The notes under the pieces are model-generated. The model was not told the DNA's origin and searched no databases. It saw only the letters and a program-made list of their open reading frames with translations. 64,000 nt of DNA from Alnus glutinosa. Lineage: Eukaryota; Streptophyta; Magnoliopsida; Fagales; Betulaceae. Shown piece by piece: positions 54,796-64,000 of this stretch (its first letter is position 1; the number at the start of each line of letters is the position of its first letter). Location of the stretch: positions 16,534,654 to 16,598,653 of the forward strand of contig NC_084886.1 in NCBI RefSeq assembly GCF_958979055.1, given 5' to 3'. A program made the position numbers and the translations under genes.

Positions 54796-55733
54796 TAGAC
54801 ACGGACAAAGAATATTTGAACATTGAATAAGGACATTTTTACGTGGATTTGGATATGGACATATTTACCTGGACATTGGACACCGAAATATGGACATATA
54901 TCTAGACACCGGACAATGAACATTTTACGTGGACAATGGACAATCTGGATGTGATAATTACTGATGTGGGGCAAAATAAATATTTATTTGCAAAATTTAT
55001 GAAAGAAAAAAGAATGGGATATAGTGAATATTGATGCTACATTGAATATTATTAAGTTAGTTTTTGAGCTTTAATGTATCAATACATTTTCGGCTAATAA
55101 TTAGCAATTTGGAAACCCACAAAGAACACCCTAAGGTTCGACCTTTGTTAGTCTTTAGTGGGTCATGTGCTAGTGCTACTGTCGGGTTTAAGCAAAAAAA
55201 GTAGTCAATTTTATGTCATTTGTCGGTTGATTGTTTTCTGGATGTTGGGAAGTGGGGTTGAATATATGACCAATGTTCTGAATCAAACCCATATAATCAT
55301 ATCACGTAAGCCTATAGGGATCTCTGATCTTTCCCCTTGAAGTTTACCTACTACGATCGATACTAGAATGAATATGATCTCCACGGGACAAATATAACAC
55401 TTTAGCTAGTACATTACCAGATTCTTTTGTCTACCAATAACTACATGCATTGATCGATGGATGTGTAGAAGAAGACCATTATCAGACTGATATTAGAAAC
55501 AGTGGCTCATATTTGGAATGAGAAAGTTACACTGATATCTAGTACAAAGATCTCTTGGTCAGATCTCTACTTGCTCTTTTCTCTGAATTGCATAATATCT
55601 AACAATTCCAACAACGTAACATTAGAACACATACACCAAAGCAAACAACTGCCCTTTCTTTTCATAATTGACATAAGAAAGGACATTAATTAGAGAGGCC
55701 AATAACACAACAAGTTTTATATGGAAAGTAAAA
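54796..55733. other. Intergenic DNA with degenerate GGACA repeats
   Basis: 54796-54955 is made of loosely repeated GGACATT, GGACAC and GGACAAT words (period about 13-16). The rest is unique-looking with no recognised gene. Confidence 0.4.
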
Positions 55734-56995
55734 CTAATTTTTCATGGTGTACAAAGTTTGTAAGAAGGTCAGGATCAACAGGCAAACTGCGGCCAATGTT
55801 GAAAGAACAGCCCATGGAGTGTTGAAGTAATTGTGCATAAGCACCGCACACCATCTAGGCCGCCTGCGTCGGCAAAAACTATTCACTTGCTTGCAAAGGT
55901 TTGTGTAGTACAGTAGTAGTATTCACTCAGATAAGTGTCATGGTAAAGCTTGTTGAAGAGCTGGGCTGCATCCTTTGGGTTCAACCAGTTATCAATTATC
56001 CGATTCTTGCAGAGAATATCCATGTCCTTAGAAGTAACAATGAGGTTGTCTAGGAGTATGGCATAGGAAGTGATCCTGCCTTCACAATTGGGCAGACATT
56101 GTTCATAGTTGATGAGATTTCGAACACGGTTTCTGTTACGTCGTGAATTAGCAATGGAGGGATTTCTAGAACGCCATTAATAAATTTTATGTCCAATATG
56201 CTTTTAGACGAACCCCTTTTGAATTTGATTCCAGCTTCCACGAGGCTCGTAGCGGAAGGCAGGGGCTCCCATCCTTGTATTCTTTCTTTCTTTTCTTCAT
56301 AAGATGAAGCTGACAATTTCCTGAACAGATCAACAAAATGCATGATTCCCTCCATGCTTATCAATTGAACCATGCTATATGATAAAACGCTGGAACGAAA
56401 GAAACTCGTGGCAAGTTGAATTAAGGGCTTGTTGCAGCGGCTAGAATCCTTTGTCAAGTCGAACAAAATCTCAAGTACCATCCAAGGTACTTGGTTTTCT
56501 AGCAATATCAAGTCATGGCCTAGAAATTGTAACATACCGGACCTGCTGAAAACAGGGTCATTTTTTTCTCTCAGCTCCTGATAAGCTTCCCTGAAGAACA
56601 ACTCAAGAATAAAGCAACCATCAATGACCAAAATTTTGACAAGTTCTTCAGGGCTGTAATCAATTGCTTCAGCATAACACTCACGAGCCTCTTTCTCTAT
56701 CCTCATGATGGAAGTAACGATAGTGCTTAACATTGTATCTGGAGACTGTGAACGAGAGATGAGGCCTTGCAAATACCTGGCTTTAATTTTTTCTGTAGCT
56801 TTCAAGTTTGATTGCCCGTGATGGAGAGGTCCAATAGAAAATGCATTGGGGGATAAAAGCCTTTTCATTATGCCTGAAGAGTATAACAGGGATTTTGAAG
56901 ATGCAACAATTCGGCGGCATGAGCAAACCATGGGGCATCTTAGCTTCTATTGAAGTCACCAACCGGTTGATATCACTTTTGACAGTCTCCTTCAT
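55734..56995 (-). pseudogene. DUF247 (UPF0481) family pseudogene
   Basis: The order of DUF247 signatures is complete on the minus strand: CCIFKIPVILFRHNEKAFIP near the start, FSIGPLHHG, the KARYLQ helix, ILVIDGCFILELF, LLENQVPWMVLEILF, SATSLVEAGIKFKRG, ILLDNLI, DAAQLFNKLY, and a C-terminal membrane span (AVLSTLAAVCLLILTFLQTLY). These fall in four frame segments. Shifts occur near 56825 (before FSIGPL), near 56080 (before ITSYAILLDN) and near 55890 (before VNSFCRRR). DUF247 proteins are plant membrane-anchored proteins of about 420-500 aa; in grasses some members sit at self-incompatibility loci. The 293-codon middle frame (56050-56931) is long, so inactivation is recent or sequencing errors contribute. 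Confidence 0.85.
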
Positions 56996-57316
56996 TCACA
57001 ATCATGCGTTGGATCTGTTTTTTTGCTTTGAAAGAAAAAATTGTTTTCAAAAAATAAATAAAAACGACTAAAATTAAGATGAAATTATGTAATAAGCATT
57101 AAATTCACATACCAGTCGTAATTATTTAAGAATTTGGTTTCTGGTTCCTACAATGAAGTTTCTAGCTTTCGTTCAACATCCGGCAACAAACCCATCAAAG
57201 AAATTTACTTGCACTTGCGAGTTCGATCTACTCAAGAAATCCCAACCTCTACAACTCTAATGCGAATATGACTGTTCAAAAGAAGCGGCTGCAGTCCAAA
57301 GTCAAGGGAACGAATA

Positions 57317-57845
57317 TGTAACAGGTTTTTTTGGGGTTTTAGGGATTTTAGGGAGTGAAGAGCGAATTGTAAGAGAGAGGATTGATTGTAATAAATCTGA
57401 AAAGGGATATTGATACTTAATTATACTAGATAAATTGGCAAATTCGAGGATGCCAGAGCCTCCAACACACAATCACTGATTATCCAAAAGCTGCCTTACT
57501 CTATTACCCACTGGACTTATATACTGTCCCTTAGGTATTACAAAACGCATAAGAAATTGAATAAAATGGCTAACCCTTATTGAAAGCATAAAACGACACT
57601 ACAAGAGCATAAAACGCAGGAGGGTCAGACTCCTCAAAATGCCACCGTTTGAGCTTGGGGAAGGTTGAATCCAGCTGACATGCACCTCCTCTAAGCCCAC
57701 TCTCTTGCTGCCACGTATCCCCTTGTCTTCTGAACTCAACTATCACTTCCACCCTTCTCTCATCAATCTCAATCAAACTTCAAGCTTCCACCTTCAGACT
57801 CCATCCTCCAAGCTCCCTCGGCCGTTTCAAGGAACAACGGTGACA
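57317..57845 (-). repeat. 3' LTR of the chromovirus (left on plus strand)
   Basis: TGTAACAGG...GGTGACA; 529 bp, same length as its partner at 62428. Differences include TACTTAATT against TACTGAATT and CCAGCTGACATGC against CTAGCTGGCACGC. Confidence 0.93.
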
Positions 57846-57857
57846 ATACCCCCTCGA

Positions 57858-60270
57858 TTAAAACACCTTGCCCACAAGGTGGGGGTAGGCCTTCTTCAGA
57901 GCATAAAACTCCTCCCAAGTCGCATCATCGGCAGTTTGGCCCTCCCAACGGATGAGGAGTTCGATGAGCGGCCGGTTGTTGCGCGGACGAACGACGGTCG
58001 AGGACCTCCACGGGTTCCGGCCGGAAAATTCCATGGGAATCAACTGGGGGTAGCTTCGGCACAGGGGCGATAGTGGACCCTAATTTCAATTTCAACTGAG
58101 AGAAATGGAAAATGGGGTGGACGCGGGACTCCTTGGGCAGATCGAGCTCATAGGCCACAGTACCCACCTTCCGTATAATGGTGAAGGGACCATAGAACCG
58201 AGGAGCCAGTTTGAGCGATCTGCGGTGGGCCACAGTTGTCTGCCGGTAGGGTTGGAGATGGAGGTAAACCATCTGACCAAGCTCAAATTTTCTTTCTGTC
58301 CTTCTAGTGTCTGCATATTTTTTCATGCGTTGTTGAGCATGCTTGAGATTGTGGTTGAGAATGGAAAGGATTTGCTCTCTGTTGCGGAGGACCTTATCCA
58401 CTGCCTGAACCCGAGTTGTGCTCGGAATGTAGCTTAGAAGTTTAGGTCGTGGAACACCATAGACCACTTCGAAAGGGGTCAATTTGGTAGAGGAGTGCCA
58501 AGAAGTATTGTAGGAATACTCGGCCCAGGGTAACCAATAAGACCAGGTTTTAGGGTTGTCCTGTGCAAAACAGCGTAGATAGTTTTCTAGGGCTTTGTTG
58601 ACAATCTCAGTTTGACCATTAGTCTGAGGATGGTAACTGGTGCTGAGCTTCAATGTAGTGCCTTGTAGCCGAAAGAGTTCACCCCAGAATGTACTGGTGA
58701 AGGTAGTGTCTCTGTCTGAGACAATGGAATTGGGCATTCCATGTAGCTTAAAGACGTTGGCAATAAAAACCTGAGCGACCTTGGCTGCTGAGTAGGGGTG
58801 AGATAAGGCTATGAAATGGGCGTACTTAGACAATCGATCAACCACGACAAAAATTACCGAATACCCCTGGGATAAGGGTAGGCCCTCCACAAAATCCATA
58901 GAAATATCGGTCCAAACCTTAGAGGGAATGGGAAGGGGCTGCAGCAAGCCCGCAGGGAAGTGATTATCATGTTTGTTCATCTGGCATGTGTCACATTGCC
59001 GGATGAAGGCCTTGATATCCCGTCTCATACCTTGCCAATAGAAGTCCCTTTTAGCTCGTTGGAGGGTTTTCTCATAACCCGAATGCCCAGCCATAGGATC
59101 ACTATGGACATAGAGTAAAACCTGGGCCTTAAGTTGTGGGGAATCACCCAAGACAATTCTGTGTTTATACAGAAGAATTCCATCCCGGAGAGAATACTTG
59201 CGGGTGCTAAGCTCATGATTATTCCAGCGAGTTAGTAAGAGTTGGAGCTTAGGATCCAGTAGATACTGAGCTTTTAAGTCATCCACCCAACCAAGGACCG
59301 GAAGAGATAAGAGGGACAAGGAGATATCCGCAGCCTCTGAGTCTCTTCGAGATAGAGCATCCGCCACCTTATTTTCCACCCCTTTCTTGTACTCCACCAA
59401 GAAGTCATAGCCGAGGAGTTTTGTGAGCCATCGCTGCTGGAATGGAGTACCAACTTTCTGTTCTAACAAGAACTTTAGGCTTTGGTGGTCAGTGCGAATG
59501 ACAAATGACTGTCCCAATAGGTAGGGTCTCCATTTATGCACAGCTGTCACTAGAGCAAAGAGCTCTTTCTCGTAGGTGGACATGTGGAGAGCTTTGCCTT
59601 TGAGGGCCTGACTGAGGAAGGCAATAGGGCAGTTTTCTTGCATTAGGACTGCACCTACACCCACTCCACTAGCATCACATTCAATGATGAAGGGCTGGGA
59701 GAAATTGGGGAGGACGAGCACAGGGGCTTGTGTCACAGCCTGTTTCAAAGCCTCAAAAGCAGCTTGAGCTGCTGCTGTCCATGCAAAGGAATTCTTTCGA
59801 AGCATCTGAGTGAGTGGGGCAGCAATGGAACCGTAGCCTCGTATAAATTTATGATAGTACCCTGTTAACCCTAGAAACCCCCGTAAGGCCTTCAGGGTTT
59901 TAGGGAAAGGTCTTTCAACCATAGCCTTAATCTTGCTCGGGTCAGCACAAACTCCATGAGCCGAGACTATGTGTCCCAAATACTCGACCTCCAAACAAGC
60001 AAATTTACACTTAGACAATTTAGCAAATAAGGAATTCTGCCGCAAGGTCTCTAGTGTTAAGGAGAGATGAGTGAGATGGGTGTCCAAATCCTTACTATAA
60101 ACTAAGATATCATCAAAAAAGACTAAGATGAATTTTCGTAAGGTTGAAAGACATGGTTCATGAGGCTTTGAAAAGTGGAGGGAGCATTGGTCAGCCCAAA
60201 TGGCATTACCAAAAACTCGTAATGGCCTTCATGAGTACGGAAGGCTGTTTTAGGGATGTCCTCATCAACA
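57858..60270 (-). pseudogene. Chromovirus pol, second half: RT end, RNase H, integrase, chromodomain
   Basis: The 720-codon frame 57925-60087 has the end of the reverse transcriptase (FLGLTGYYHKFIRGYGSIAAPL), RNase H (FIIECDASGVGVGAVLMQ) and the integrase zinc finger (H...CDTCQMNKH). Its integrase core has DFVEGLP, SDRDTTFTS and the E-containing HPQTNGQTEIVNK. Between 60088 and 60270 the plus-strand complement encodes the region with [14 protein letters not shown] and FFDDILVYSKD, but in other frames. The chromodomain (LIRWEGQTADDATWEEFY) is in a third frame at 57858-58043, cut off from the integrase by a shift near 58000. At least three frame breaks make the polyprotein non-functional. Confidence 0.9.
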
Positions 60271-60273
60271 ACC

Positions 60274-61434
60274 CTAATTTGGTGGTACCCGGACCTTAAG
60301 TCGAGTTTCGAAAAAAAATTTTGAGCCCCATAACTCGTCTAACAGTTCATCAACCACTGGGATAGGAAACTTATCTTTAATAGTGACCTTATTCAAAGCC
60401 CGATAGTCCATACACATGCGCCAAGTGCCATCAGCCTTTCGAACGAGCAAAACAGGGGATGAGAAAGGGCTATGGCTGGGTCGGATAACACTCGTGTGCA
60501 GCAATTCTTTGACAATCTTCTCAATTTCTGCCTTTTGATAAAAGGGGTAGCAGTAGGGGTGGACAAAAACGGGTTGAGCCCCAGGTTGTAGAGTAATGGA
60601 ATGATCTTGTGGTCTGCGTGGAGGAAGGGCAGTGGGTTCTGTAAAGACATCCACAAAGGTCCTGAGAATGGCGGCCACAGGAGGTGGGAGGCCCTGCTGG
60701 ATTGGTGAGGATGGTTGCCCCTGTAAGGACAGACAGTGAGCAGGGCAACTCAGGAGTTGTAAGACTAGACCCTTTTGTTCCTGCTTGGGCAACCGGAAAG
60801 AGTCACTCCCTTCCAAGCTCAAGTGTGGCCCTTGTTTCAGGCCATGCAAAATGCAAGTGTCCCCATCAAGTTGGAATTCCATCGTGAGCTGCAAAAAATC
60901 CCAAATGATTGGCCCCAAGGTACGGAGCCACTGAATTCCGAGAGCAGTGTCGCAGCCAGCCAGAGGGAGGATAAAGAAGTCAGTTCGAAAACTATACCCA
61001 TGGATTTTGAGCTCCACCTCTTTACAGCAACTGGGGCTAGGAATCTTAGCACCGTTTGCAATTTTCACCCTAATAGGATCCTGCACGACAGGCCGAATAC
61101 CCAGTGTAGCCGCTAATTTTGTGTGAACAAAATTTTGGGTACTACCCGAGTCTATTAGAATCACAATAGGGTGCAATTTGAGAAACCCCACAAGTTGCAT
61201 AGTCCTCAGATGGGGGGTGCCAGTAATGGCATTGAGTGAAATTTCCGGGAATTCTTCTAAAAAGAATTCACCCAAATCCTCCTCAACAGGTCTGGTAGCC
61301 TTATCTGGGTCAGGAGGGGGTTCATCTGTAACTTCAAGGAGAAAGAGCTTGGGAACAGCACAGATGTGTCCCCTTGTCCATTTAGAATCACAAGAATAAC
61401 AGAGTCCCTTACGCCTTCGTTCCTCCATTTGGGC
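60274..61434 (-). pseudogene. Chromovirus zinc knuckle, protease and first part of reverse transcriptase
   Basis: A 384-codon frame beginning just after an in-frame stop. It has a zinc knuckle CYSCDSKWTRGHIC near its start, the aspartic protease motif LIDSGSTQNFV and the reverse-transcriptase entry motifs SPFSSPVLLVRKADGTWRMC, DYRALNK and [13 protein letters not shown]. It then runs into a shifted frame near 60310, before the catalytic region. Confidence 0.9.
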
Positions 61435-62425
61435 CTAGGTTATCTTCTGCACTGGAACCAATGCTTGACTGGGTTTAGACCCTTCTTTACCCGATAGACT
61501 CCCCCCTGTAAGCTGGGGAAACGGTTGGGAATAAGGACCTGGGGCAGTATTCCGAGAGGACTGTGGGTACAGAGGGCTTTTAGTGAAGCCAGCCGGTATT
61601 TGGAGATTAAGTCCCTGGTTGGACTGAGGAGAGTGGGAAGAATGAAAAGATGAGCGAGGATACCTTCGAGTAGTCAGCACGCATTCCTCTTACATTTGGG
61701 CGAGGGAATAAGCATCCACCAATGTACGAGGATTCAACATCCGAACGGGAAGCTGGATTTCATCCCGAAGCCCGCCCAAGAAACAGCTGAGTTTGTGAAA
61801 TTCCGGGAGGTGCTGCACCTTCAACGCCAGTGTGTCAAACTGGTTTTTGTAATCCTCCAGGGTGCCGTCCTGCTTTAATTTAGACAGTGTTTACATAGGG
61901 TCATCATAAGACCCTCTACCAAAGCGGATCTGTAAAGCACGGACAAAATCGCCCCAACCATGAACCGAGTTGCTAGAACGGAGCTCACGAAACCAGATGA
62001 GAGCGCGGCCGTCCATATGAAAAGAAGATAAGGAGAGGCGGTATTCGTCTGGTGTATTGTAGTAATCAAAGAACTGTTCAGCCTGGCAGCACCAAGTTTC
62101 AGCGTCGTCACCATCAAAACGTGGGAAATCCAAACGAACAGATTTAGGTTTCAAGAGACCCTCACTGCCACTAGTTCCACCGTGAAAAAAGTTTTCGCCC
62201 CCCCCCAAATGGTGGAGGAATGTAGTCATAGTTGTGCATCGGGGATTTGGAGCCTCCTCCAGCTTCTGATTGCTTCAAGATCAAGGCCTCTAGCCAATCC
62301 ATTTGGGTTTGCAAGGTCTGGATCATGCCCGTAAATTCTAAGTGAGACACAGGGGCATTTTCTTCAGCCATAGTCATAGAACGGGTTTTCATGCGCAGGG
62401 GAAAAAAAGAAGCTGTTGATACCAA
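61435..62425 (-). pseudogene. Chromovirus gag, broken
   Basis: The frame 62171-62425 starts MKTRSM...; it shifts at a C-run (about 62204-62212) into 61891-62229, which has the retrotransposon gag signatures RLDFPRFDGDDAETW and RFGRGSYDDPM. Continuation toward the zinc knuckle carries at least two stop codons (near 61690 and 61435). So gag is interrupted by one homopolymer shift and several stops. Confidence 0.85.
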
Positions 62426-62427
62426 TT

Positions 62428-62956
62428 TGTAACAGGTTTTTTTGGGGTTTTAGGGATTTTAGGGAGTGAAGAGCGAATTGTAAGAGAGAGGATTGATTGT
62501 AATAAATCTGAAAAGGGATATTGATACTGAATTATACTAGATAAATTGGCAAATTCGAGGATGCCAGAGCCTCCAACACACAATCACTGATTATCCAAAA
62601 GCTGCCTTACTCTATTACCCACTGGACTTATATACTGTCCATTAGGTATTACAAAACGCATAAGAAATTGAATAAAACGGCTAACCCTTATTGAAAGCAT
62701 AAAACGACACTACAAGAGCATAAAACGCAAGAGGGTCAGACTCCTCAAAACGCCACCGTTTGAGCTTGGGGAAGGTTGAATCTAGCTGGCACGCACCTCC
62801 TCTAAGCTCACTCTCTTGCTGCCACGTATCCCCTTGTCTTCTGAACTCAACTATCACTTCCACCCTTCTCTCATCAATCTCGATCAAACTTCAAGCTTCC
62901 ACCTTCAGACTCCATCCTCCAAGCTCCCTCGGCCGTTTCAAGGAACAACGGTGACA
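62428..62956 (-). repeat. 5' LTR of the chromovirus (right on plus strand)
   Basis: Partner of 57317-57845; on the minus strand it is followed by the primer-binding site at 62410-62424. TG...CA ends and the GAATA duplication are intact. Confidence 0.93.
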
Positions 62957-62961
62957 GAATA

Positions 62962-64000
62962 TGAAGAAAGGATTTGCAGATACTTCGCGCAAACACAAAA
63001 GAGGAAAGAGTTGAAAAAGTGATGATCAATTTTAGACTATGCAGATAATCTTCTGTCACTACTCTGTTAGCATCTTTCACGCGTTTTATCGGTAAGCAAA
63101 TGGGAGAGAACGCTGAACCAGGGTCCCACCAAAATAGAAAAAAGAAAAAAATCTATTGTCGGCATCTCCGGATGCTTTCGATCGGAGAGGAGCAGTTGGG
63201 TCTGAAAGGAAAATTATTTATTAATAAAATTAGTAAACCTTTTTCCCCTCCCCTTCCCTTTCCAACATTTCAGTCTATTCCCATTTTACCCCCAAACTTT
63301 TAGTCTATTCTCATTTTTTTTTTTTTTTTTTTTCATATTAAAAGGTTGGGGGTAAAATGTTGAATTCTTTTCAGACTTTTCTACTTTTCCGTACCGACAC
63401 AAACAGGAAAAAAATGAGGGGAGGGGAGGGAATTACTAACAGCCCACATTCTCTTTATGTATACATGCTGTGTGTCCCTCGGCTTTCCATATCAACCCAC
63501 GTTCTCTGCCTCTGATATTGGTGTGGGACCTCTGAAATTGCTATCTTGGATCTTCTCACTAAGGTGATTAATACTTGAACGAGATTGAGATGCAAATCGG
63601 TTGGCAAGATGAACCCACACGGCCACACTTGGAGCGCAGTGTTCAACCCATATAATAAAGTTCATTAAGCTTTGCTTTTCTACAAAAAAAAAAAAACACC
63701 TTGAAAGAAAATGTTTGTTTAAGACTTATAAAACCCACAATCTAAGTCTATCTTGATAATGTGGGACTCTTAATATCATAGACTATTGCCAACTCGTTTT
63801 TTGCCACGGTGGTATTTATCCAAGTGAGGAGGAATTGGTCCTTCTTTTCTCATTGAGCAAGAGCAAGAGCAGGATTAGCAATTAGATTTTCTGTCTGTTG
63901 GGTCAGACACGAATGGGGCAAGAGGTGCTTCAATAACATTGACCAGTCCCAGTAGCTAGCTCATTGCTTTTGAGCGCAGGGACAAACCGAGAGAGCCAAC
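62962..64000. other. Intergenic DNA, nothing recognised
   Basis: A possible stem-loop at 63260-63370: CATTTTACCCCCAA on the left is matched by TTGGGGGTAAAATG on the right across a T-run. 63680-63790 has TRIM/LTR-like phrases (TAAGACTTATAAAACCC, GATAATGTGGGACTC) but no partner end. No coding frame has a recognisable domain. Confidence 0.4.

Larger units (their letters stand above)
57317..62956 (-). mobile_element. Complete Ty3/Gypsy chromovirus, 5.64 kb, minus strand, inactive
   Basis: Two 529-bp LTRs (57317-57845, 62428-62956) begin TGTAACAGG and end GTGACA on the plus strand. The perfect 5-bp repeat GAATA flanks the element (57312-57316, 62957-62961). By eye the LTRs differ at about 10-11 positions (about 98 percent identical), so insertion is recent. 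On the minus strand the interior starts with a primer-binding site TTGGTATCAACAGC close to Met-tRNA and ends with the purine tract GAGGGGGT. Order is gag, protease, reverse transcriptase, RNase H, integrase, chromodomain, the chromovirus layout. Small size and short LTRs suggest the Reina-type branch (inference). Confidence 0.93.

Noticed and set aside
56050..56931. Intact 293-aa DUF247 protein
   Set aside because: The family's N-terminal CCI..VP block and the C-terminal membrane span lie in other frames directly adjacent, so this is the middle of a broken gene.

Overview
The window is nuclear DNA of a flowering plant, almost certainly a eudicot and possibly a woody rosid. The genes have plant introns (GT...AG, AT-rich) and clear plant families: a chloroplast tocopherol/plastoquinone methyltransferase, a plant-type calmodulin-like protein, a plasma-membrane-type Ca2+-ATPase and a DUF247 relic. 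The rest is AT-rich and dense in transposable elements (TEs). I cannot name the species from sequence alone.

Four genes look intact. They are (1) MPBQ/MSBQ methyltransferase (VTE3 type, + strand, 3 exons, 3674-7116); (2) a 154-aa four-EF-hand calmodulin-like protein (CML8/CML11 type, + strand, 4 exons, 11916-13377); (3) an unrecognised acidic protein with repeated exons (- strand, about 22412-25994, first exon not found); and (4) an intronless autoinhibited Ca2+-ATPase (ACA12/13 type, + strand, 35847-39062). A DUF247 gene at 55734-56995 (-) is broken by frameshifts. At 42290-42640 there is something like a promoter and 5' leader with no coding region behind it.

Layout: 1-3250 holds two copies of an internally deleted LINE-like repeat plus MITEs (miniature inverted-repeat TEs). 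3674-7116 is the methyltransferase. 7500-11860 is intergenic with MITEs. 11916-13377 is the CML gene. 13467-21790 is a run of MITEs, a TRIM (terminal-repeat retrotransposon in miniature), a LINE relic and LTR debris. 22412-25994 is the repeat-exon gene. 27673-34880 holds a hAT-type element, several Mutator-type MITEs and a tRNA-derived SINE. 35847-39062 is the Ca2+-ATPase. 39162-45342 holds LINE and MITE insertions. 45343-54754 is a stacked nest of insertions. 57317-62956 is a complete but dead Ty3/Gypsy chromovirus.

The most striking structure is the nest at 45000-54800. A LINE ribonuclease-H relic was hit by a hAT element (8-bp target duplication). The hAT transposase start site was hit by a long LTR (AGATG duplication), and that LTR was hit by a 4.39-kb LTR of the same family (GGATC duplication). 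A SINE sits separately in the hAT. The target-site duplications fix the order of events. A second theme is a set of unrelated-looking short elements that share GAG(A/T)AATG ends and 9-bp target duplications, which suggests one Mutator-like transposase mobilised them all.

The two genes in or near Ca2+ signalling (CML and ACA) are 22 kb apart, and nothing in the sequence shows co-regulation. No RNA genes, CRISPR arrays or organelle insertions were recognised.
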